From an uncultured Christensenellaceae bacterium (GTDB lineage: Bacteria; Bacillota; Clostridia; Christensenellales; Borkfalkiaceae): a DNA stretch of 64,000 bases. The position numbers and the translations under genes are program-made. Below are positions 59,273-64,000 of this stretch, in pieces. Within the stretch, counting starts at the first letter, position 1. Every line of letters begins with the position of its first letter. The stretch is taken from assembly GCA_910589015.1 (NCBI GenBank), contig CAJUSA010000012.1:1-64000 (forward strand), given 5' to 3'. The notes beneath the pieces are model-generated. The model did no database searches. It saw only the letters and a program-made list of their open reading frames with translations, and was not told where the DNA came from.

Positions 59273-61687
59273 ATGGTTATTCCTTTCAGTTGGTTAAAAG
59301 ATTATGCGGATATTAACGTTTCCGCCGAGGAATTGCAGGAAAAACTTTTCTCGTGCGGGTTCGAGGTGGAAGAACTGACCTATCTCGGCAAAGACGTAAC
59401 GGGGGTTGTCGTCGGTAAAATAACGAAGTGCGCGAAGCATCCCGACGCCGATCGTCTTACCGTCTGCACGGTCGATTGCGGCGCGCACGGCGTTAAACAG
59501 ATTTGCACGGCGGCGACGAACGTATACGAAGACGCGATCGTGCCTTGCGCGCTCGACGGCGCAACCGTGCTGCACGAGGCCGGCATTCAGAAAATAAAGA
59601 GCGGAAAATTGCGCGGGCAGCTTTCCGAGGGGATGTTCTGTTCGGGCGAAGAGCTGGGCATTACCGACGATTATTACGAGGGTGCGGAAGTCAACGGTAT
59701 TTTACTTCTCGACGGGGATACGCCTGTCGGGGAAGATATCCGCCCGATCGTGGGGCTTGACGACTGGCTGTTCGATATTGCCGTTACCGCCAACCGCCCA
59801 GACTGCCAAAGTGTTTTCGGCATGGCGCGCGAGGTTGCCGCGATCCTGAAAACGCCCTTGAAACCGCCTGCGACCGAATATAAAGCCGCGCATACGACGG
59901 TGAAGATCCCCGTGACAATCGAGGATAAAGCGCTTTGTCCGCGCTATATCGGGCATTACGTTAAGGACGTGAAAATCGGCGTTTCGCCGCGGTGGCTGCG
60001 CCGCCGCCTTGCCCTGTGCGGACTGCGTTCGGTTTCCGACGCGGTGGACATCACCAACTACGTTTTGCTCGAATTGGGGCAGCCCATGCATGCGTTCGAC
60101 CGTAATTTTCTGCGCGGCGGCCGCGTCGTCGTGCGCCGCGCGAAAGCGGGGGAAACGATCACCACGCTCGACAAAAAGGAATTTACGCTGACGGGCGAGC
60201 ATCTGCTCATCTGCGACGGCGAGGGCGGCGTGGCGCTCGCGGGGATCATGGGCGGGCTCGACAGCGAGATCAAGCCCGACACAAAAGAAATTTTCTTCGA
60301 GGCGGCGAAATTCGCGCGCGATAACGTGCGCAAAACTTCCCGTGCGCTCGGGCAGCGCAGCGATTCTTCGGCGCGGTTCGAAAAGGGCGTCGACGCATTC
60401 ACGCCCGAATTTGCCATGAACCGAGCGTTACATCTGGTGCAGCAGCTCGGTTGCGGCACGCCCACCGATTACCGTTGCGACGTGAATTCTTCCGACATGA
60501 AGCCCAAAGTCATTCTGACGACGTACGACAAGATCAACGCGCTTTTGGGCATTTCCGTGCCGAAGGAAGAAGTCAAAGAAATTTTAACGCGGCTGTGTTT
60601 TGCCGTGCACGAGGATAACGTCCGCGCGGGCGGGCTGTGCGTCGGCGTGCCGCTGTGGCGCGAGGACGTAGACGGTTATGCCGATCTTGCCGAAGAGGTG
60701 ATCCGTTCCTACGGATATTCGCATATTCAACCGACCTTCCTTAACGCGGCGTCGGTGACGAACGGCGGCTTGACGCATGCGCAGAAACAGGAATTAAAAT
60801 TCAAAAACGTCTTGCGCGAACAGGGCTTTTTCGAGGCGTGCAACTATTCGTTCTATTCGCCCAAGGATTTCGATTTGCTGCGCCTTCCCGCCGACGCGCC
60901 CGAACGCAAAGCCGTCAGGATTCTCAATCCCATCGGCGAGGATCTCTCGGTGATGCGTACCATTCTGGCGCCCTCGATGATCGCGAACGTGGTGCGCAAC
61001 GTGCGCCGCGGCAACGACGCGGGCAGACTGTTCGAACTTGCCAACGTGTATCTTACCGACGAATTGCCCCTTGCAAAACTACCCGAAGAACGCAAAAGAT
61101 GCGTTGCGGCGCTGTGGGGCGAAGGGGACTTCTTCGATCTGAAGGGCGCAATCGAGGCGATTGCCGATTCGTTCGGGCTGAATCTGACCTTCGTCCGCCC
61201 CGAAACGCCCAAACCCTTTTTGCACACGGGCATTTCTGCCGACGTGAAAATCGGCGAAAAGGTCGCAGGCTGGATCGGCGAACTGCACCCCGTGATTGCC
61301 AACGAGCTGGCGCTCGAAAAAAAGGTATGTCTGTTCGAACTCGACTTTGCGTTACTCGAACGCAAATTCGCAAAGGATATCGTATATCGCAATCTGCCGA
61401 AATTCGCCGACGTACAGCGCGATTTAGCTATCGTCGTCAAGGAAGAAGTTACATGCGGCGAGGTGCAAGCGTGCATTCTGCGCGCGTGCAAGAGCGTGAA
61501 AAAAGCCGAACTTTTCGACGTATACCGTTCGGAAAAGCTCGGCGCGGATAAAAAGAGCATGGCGTTCCGTTTAACGTTTGCGCACGAGGAACAGGCGGAA
61601 AAACCCTTCGAGCCCGAAACGCTCGATAAGCTCTTCCGTAAAATCGTGGGCGCGCTCGAACATACGCTCGGCGCCGAACTGCGTTAA
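59273..61687 (+). CDS. pheT: phenylalanyl-tRNA synthetase beta subunit
   Basis: An 804-residue subunit of the heterotetramer. Domains in order are the EMAP-like tRNA-binding domain (about 40-150), B3/B4 editing domain, B5 helix-turn-helix domain, catalytic-like core and C-terminal FDX-ACB anticodon domain (NLPKFADVQRDLAIVVKEEV). The length is normal. GGGGGACGG precedes the ATG. The T-box upstream of pheS controls both. Confidence 0.97.
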   Translation: MVIPFSWLKDYADINVSAEELQEKLFSCGFEVEELTYLGKDVTGVVVGKITKCAKHPDADRLTVCTVDCGAHGVKQICTAATNVYEDAIVPCALDGATVLHEAGIQKIKSGKLRGQLSEGMFCSGEELGITDDYYEGAEVNGILLLDGDTPVGEDIRPIVGLDDWLFDIAVTANRPDCQSVFGMAREVAAILKTPLKPPATEYKAAHTTVKIPVTIEDKALCPRYIGHYVKDVKIGVSPRWLRRRLALCGLRSVSDAVDITNYVLLELGQPMHAFDRNFLRGGRVVVRRAKAGETITTLDKKEFTLTGEHLLICDGEGGVALAGIMGGLDSEIKPDTKEIFFEAAKFARDNVRKTSRALGQRSDSSARFEKGVDAFTPEFAMNRALHLVQQLGCGTPTDYRCDVNSSDMKPKVILTTYDKINALLGISVPKEEVKEILTRLCFAVHEDNVRAGGLCVGVPLWREDVDGYADLAEEVIRSYGYSHIQPTFLNAASVTNGGLTHAQKQELKFKNVLREQGFFEACNYSFYSPKDFDLLRLPADAPERKAVRILNPIGEDLSVMRTILAPSMIANVVRNVRRGNDAGRLFELANVYLTDELPLAKLPEERKRCVAALWGEGDFFDLKGAIEAIADSFGLNLTFVRPETPKPFLHTGISADVKIGEKVAGWIGELHPVIANELALEKKVCLFELDFALLERKFAKDIVYRNLPKFADVQRDLAIVVKEEVTCGEVQACILRACKSVKKAELFDVYRSEKLGADKKSMAFRLTFAHEEQAEKPFEPETLDKLFRKIVGALEHTLGAELR

Positions 61688-61767
61688 CGGGCAAGACCGA
61701 AAGGGGTAGCGTTTGTTACCGAAGTTCCATAGGGAATTTTACCACAGAAACAGAATGTAAGTATAGC

Positions 61768-61804
61768 GTACTACACCTTGCAAGCAAGGCAGTGCGCTTT
61801 TGCT
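61768..61804 (+). terminator. imperfect hairpin after pheT
   Basis: GCGTACT with bulge pairs with AGTGCGC, and CCTTGC with GCAAGG, then TTTT; probable pheST terminator. The 61690-61767 stretch shows no further signal. Confidence 0.55.
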
Positions 61805-61832
61805 TGACTTATTCATTTAAGTATTGTATAAC
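61804..61832 (+). promoter_or_regulatory. promoter of the AT-rich orphan gene
   Basis: TTGACT at 61804-61809 and TATAAC at 61827-61832, spacer 17 bp. Confidence 0.6.
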
Positions 61833-61879
61833 AACAGAGCGATAATCAGTAATTTGGCGTTGCAAAAAGGAGAACGGCA

Positions 61880-62374
61880 ATGAAAGATAAAGAGATGACT
61901 TTTGAAGAAAAGTTGAACGTAATGAAAAAATTAGGACTTCAAAAAGAATGGGCGAAATGGGAATTGAAACAAGAAAGCGACGTTTGGGCGGTTTTGGCTT
62001 CTTTCCGTTTTTTAAAGCCGATTAGCGACCACCTTGAATTTCATAGAGGCGGCTTTGCGAATATGATAAAAAAATATCAAGAGCGAGGCGAGCTTGACGA
62101 AAGATTTCCCGAAGTATCCGCATTGATAAAAGAAGGCGCTTCGATAGAAAGTATAGAAAAGTTTGCATTTGAAAGAGTTCAGGAAGCTGTCGAGTGTATT
62201 TTATATCAACTCGGCGACCAAGAGTCTGCGGAATGTGCAGACGTTTTCGACGAAATTGATTTTTCCCAAATGAATTCACTTAGGCTTATGGAAGTCGGAC
62301 CGGACGGAAAGCCGACAGGGCGTTATGCTATCGAACTTCACGGAAAAATTCCGTTTTCAGATATGGAAGATTGA
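61880..62374 (+). CDS. hypothetical protein, AT-rich orphan
   Basis: A 164-residue soluble, mainly helical protein (EEKLNVMKKLGLQKEWAKWE, later HLEFHRGGFANMIKKYQERG). It is clearly richer in A and T than the flanking genes, which with its isolated position hints at recent transfer. AAAGGAGA is its RBS and a terminator follows. No family recognised. Confidence 0.65.
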   Translation: MKDKEMTFEEKLNVMKKLGLQKEWAKWELKQESDVWAVLASFRFLKPISDHLEFHRGGFANMIKKYQERGELDERFPEVSALIKEGASIESIEKFAFERVQEAVECILYQLGDQESAECADVFDEIDFSQMNSLRLMEVGPDGKPTGRYAIELHGKIPFSDMED

Positions 62375-62411
62375 CCGTGTTTTTGCCTATTATATAATAT
62401 TATTACGACCA

Positions 62412-62453
62412 ATTATAAAAAGCGAAGAAATTTGAATTTCTTCGCTTTTTATA
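62412..62453. terminator. bidirectional terminator
   Basis: AAAAAGCGAAGAAATT pairs with AATTTCTTCGCTTTTT; serves the convergent orphan and hydrolase genes. Confidence 0.85.
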
Positions 62454-62467
62454 TTCCCTGTTTGCCG

Positions 62468-63730
62468 TTATGCCGCTAAGGTAAGTTTGCCTGTTTCGAG
62501 CGAATAGGTGTACACGGCGGTGTTGTCGGAATAGTTTTCGTTGGCGACCCACAGCACGGTTTTTTTGGTGAGGTTGTAAACGGCGCTGTGCACGGTTACG
62601 CCGCCGCCCCCGTTCCAGGTGCGTCTGCCAACTTCTTTGAGAATATCCATTGCCGCCCATTCGTCCTGCACCGTGCCGTTCGTCGCGTTCAGGCGGTTGT
62701 AGATATGGTTATAACGGTCGAGCCCCGCCATGTCGTTATCGTCGTCGTAGTAATTGGGATTGAGCACGAAGTTCGTGATCCACTGATAGTCGGCTTTCGC
62801 CTCGCGTTCGCCGAGGTAATCGTCGCCCGTGTTGTAGTGAACGACGAGCTTGCGCGCCGTGCCGTCGTTATCGGTGGCATCCTTGCCGTTTTCGGGCACC
62901 CATTCGAGAATGGCGCTTTTGCCGCTTGCGTCTGCGACCATATAATGGAACGACGTGTTTGCCGAGTCGTGCAGGTTATACTGTTTGATGAGTTCCACCG
63001 CTTCGTCGACGTCGTCGGCATAGTCGAGCACCATGCGCAGCATCGTGGTGGAAGTGATGTTTTTCTTGTCGGGGTCGCGCTGATCGGTCGCCACCGCGCC
63101 GTCGCCGCTGCCCTGATAGGTCATGTAAATGCCGCAGCTCACGCCTGCGTCGTTGATTCCGTCGAGCGGGGCGTAGGGCGCCGCAAGGCAGGTGATTTTA
63201 TTCATCGTGCCCGAAACGTCTTTTTCGATATCCATGCCGACGTAATTGAGGTCGACGGTGGAAAAGGACTTATGTCTGCCGCCGCCCGGATTGCACAGGG
63301 TGATGCACACGTTGGTCTTGTCGAAGTCGTAGTTGCGGGCAAAGAGTTTGTCGCCGTTCTGTGCCGTCGCCGTGAACGACGAGCAGCCGATGTCGGTTTC
63401 CTTGATCGTCATTTTGATCATGCCGCGCGTGATATTGTTCGTGATATAACCGATCAGTTCTTTATCGTTGGACGCGCCGCCCTGTTTTAAGAATTTATCG
63501 AAGTAAAAGCCGCCTTTCACGTCCATGCGGTAGACCGAGCCTTCTTTGTTTTCGTCGTTCCGCTCGCGCAAATGCTTGAAACTCGAAACGGTCGAAATTT
63601 CGTTGTGCCAAACGCTTGCAAACGTGATCGCCAAAACGGCGACAATGAGGAAGATTGCCGCAAGCACAATGCAGGCGATGCGCAGCGCAAGCCGCTTTTT
63701 CGACGCGGCGGGGGAAGGGGTTTCGGACAT
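62468..63730 (-). CDS. linear amide C-N hydrolase / choloylglycine hydrolase-like Ntn protein, membrane anchored
   Basis: A 420-residue protein with one N-terminal membrane anchor (about 16-40). The Ntn-type nucleophile lies in GCSSFTATAQNGDKLFARNYDF (Cys followed by R-N-Y-D), as in acyl-CoA:6-APA acyltransferase and C45 hydrolases, with YQGSGDGAVATDQRD later. Unlike bile salt hydrolases, which begin with the Cys, the Cys here follows a long leader, so processing would be needed. Function may be amide or acyl hydrolysis at the cell surface. Confidence 0.8.
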   Translation of the reverse strand: MSETPSPAASKKRLALRIACIVLAAIFLIVAVLAITFASVWHNEISTVSSFKHLRERNDENKEGSVYRMDVKGGFYFDKFLKQGGASNDKELIGYITNNITRGMIKMTIKETDIGCSSFTATAQNGDKLFARNYDFDKTNVCITLCNPGGGRHKSFSTVDLNYVGMDIEKDVSGTMNKITCLAAPYAPLDGINDAGVSCGIYMTYQGSGDGAVATDQRDPDKKNITSTTMLRMVLDYADDVDEAVELIKQYNLHDSANTSFHYMVADASGKSAILEWVPENGKDATDNDGTARKLVVHYNTGDDYLGEREAKADYQWITNFVLNPNYYDDDNDMAGLDRYNHIYNRLNATNGTVQDEWAAMDILKEVGRRTWNGGGGVTVHSAVYNLTKKTVLWVANENYSDNTAVYTYSLETGKLTLAA

Positions 63731-63747
63731 AGTTCGTTCTCCTTTAT

Positions 63748-63766
63748 TAGTTCATTTTTTGAACTA
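63748..63766. promoter_or_regulatory. inverted repeat operator candidate
   Basis: TAGTTCA and TGAACTA around TTTTT lie just downstream of and touching the -10 of the hydrolase promoter. Confidence 0.5.
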
Positions 63767-63794
63767 TTTTAGCGCGCTCGCCGTAGTTTGTCAA
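63766..63794 (-). promoter_or_regulatory. sigma-A promoter of the hydrolase gene
   Basis: On the minus strand TTGACA (63789-63794) and TAAAAT (63766-63771), spacer 17 bp. Confidence 0.75.
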
Positions 63795-63846
63795 ATAAAT
63801 CGACGCCGAAATTACGGAAAAAATAAAAATTTTTTCACCGCCGCGC

Positions 63847-64000
63847 TTACACCGTGCCGATACAGAGGATATCGTCGGCGGAAATCCCCAGATAGACGCA
63901 CAGGCGCGAAAGGGTTGCAAGGCTCGGCTGCGCTCTGCCCGAGCAGTATTGCGAAACCGTTGCGCACGATATGCCGAGGGCGGCGGCGATCTCTTTCTTC
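63847..64000 (-). CDS. XRE-family regulator, partial (cut by window end)
   Basis: The open frame at the window edge encodes the C-terminal part of an XRE helix-turn-helix protein (KKEIAAALGISCATVSQYCS, then GRAQPSLATLSRLCVYLGIS) ending at TAA 63847. The beginning of the gene lies beyond 64000. It is upstream of the hydrolase on the same strand and could bind the inverted repeat at 63748, which is inference. Confidence 0.85.
   Translation of the reverse strand, partial: KKEIAAALGISCATVSQYCSGRAQPSLATLSRLCVYLGISADDILCIGTV

Noticed and set aside
61690..61767. AGACCGAAAGGGG stretch considered as part of a structured RNA (RNase P or tmRNA)
   Set aside because: It does not continue into any conserved core, and no long pairing fits; I keep it as unexplained leader/trailer.

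Overview
This is a chromosomal window from a moderately GC-rich, low-G+C-lineage Firmicute, most likely a gut-type member of the Clostridia. The evidence is the McsA-McsB-ClpC stress operon, a Phe T-box leader in front of pheST, a SigB/SigF-type partner-switching sigma operon, CotF-type coat proteins, a reverse-rubrerythrin and rubredoxin set typical of anaerobes, BspA-like leucine-rich-repeat surface protein, and sigma-A promoters of the TTGACA-N17-TATAAT type. A placement near Christensenellales/Borkfalkia-like bacteria is only a guess. I see no rRNA, tRNA, prophage, transposase or CRISPR array.

Layout. 1-2.7 kb: an XRE regulator divergent from two zinc-ribbon membrane proteins, then an unknown protein. 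2.7-5.2 kb: redox operon (flavin reductase-rubredoxin, TfoX-like, iron-sulfur flavoprotein, cysK). 5.2-10.4 kb: LRR lipoprotein and two Sel1-repeat proteins. 10.4-15.3 kb: asparaginase, solitary MazF, rpsO, pnp. 15.3-20.3 kb: metal/arsenic exporter-like protein with hisC, then a dehydrogenase-like protein and a four-gene sigma/anti-sigma operon. 20.5-32.4 kb: HxlR, cupin, large membrane protein, CdaR-type regulator, S41 protease, cysteine desulfurase with DUF3343, nth, coat proteins, Wzz-like protein, metallopeptidase-like lipoprotein. 32.5-43.3 kb: ychF, argS, gph, reverse rubrerythrin, XRE membrane regulator, mcsA-mcsB-clpC. 43.3-54.5 kb: ung, luxS-pfs, kinase, ferritin-like protein, C_GCxxG protein, ABC transporter, glutamate-5-kinase-like protein, RecD2-like helicase, FlaR-like kinase. 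54.9-64 kb: aspS, lipoprotein, membrane protein, T-box-pheST, an AT-rich orphan, a C-N hydrolase and a partial XRE gene.

The most unusual signals are not genes. Two promoters, for the LRR lipoprotein and for a small membrane protein, carry a run of nine G between -35 and -10 with spacers of 15 and 20 bp, the layout of slippage-driven phase-variable promoters. A family of intergenic inverted elements recurs at five sites, with a constant core and flanking stems whose two sides change together, which argues for a selected hairpin. At least four genes have a perfect TATAAT six or seven bases from the start codon and no Shine-Dalgarno, so they look leaderless. The sigma operon carries two GHKL proteins, one of them lacking its ATP-binding residues. 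The mcsA-mcsB-clpC operon has lost ctsR and has its own promoter.
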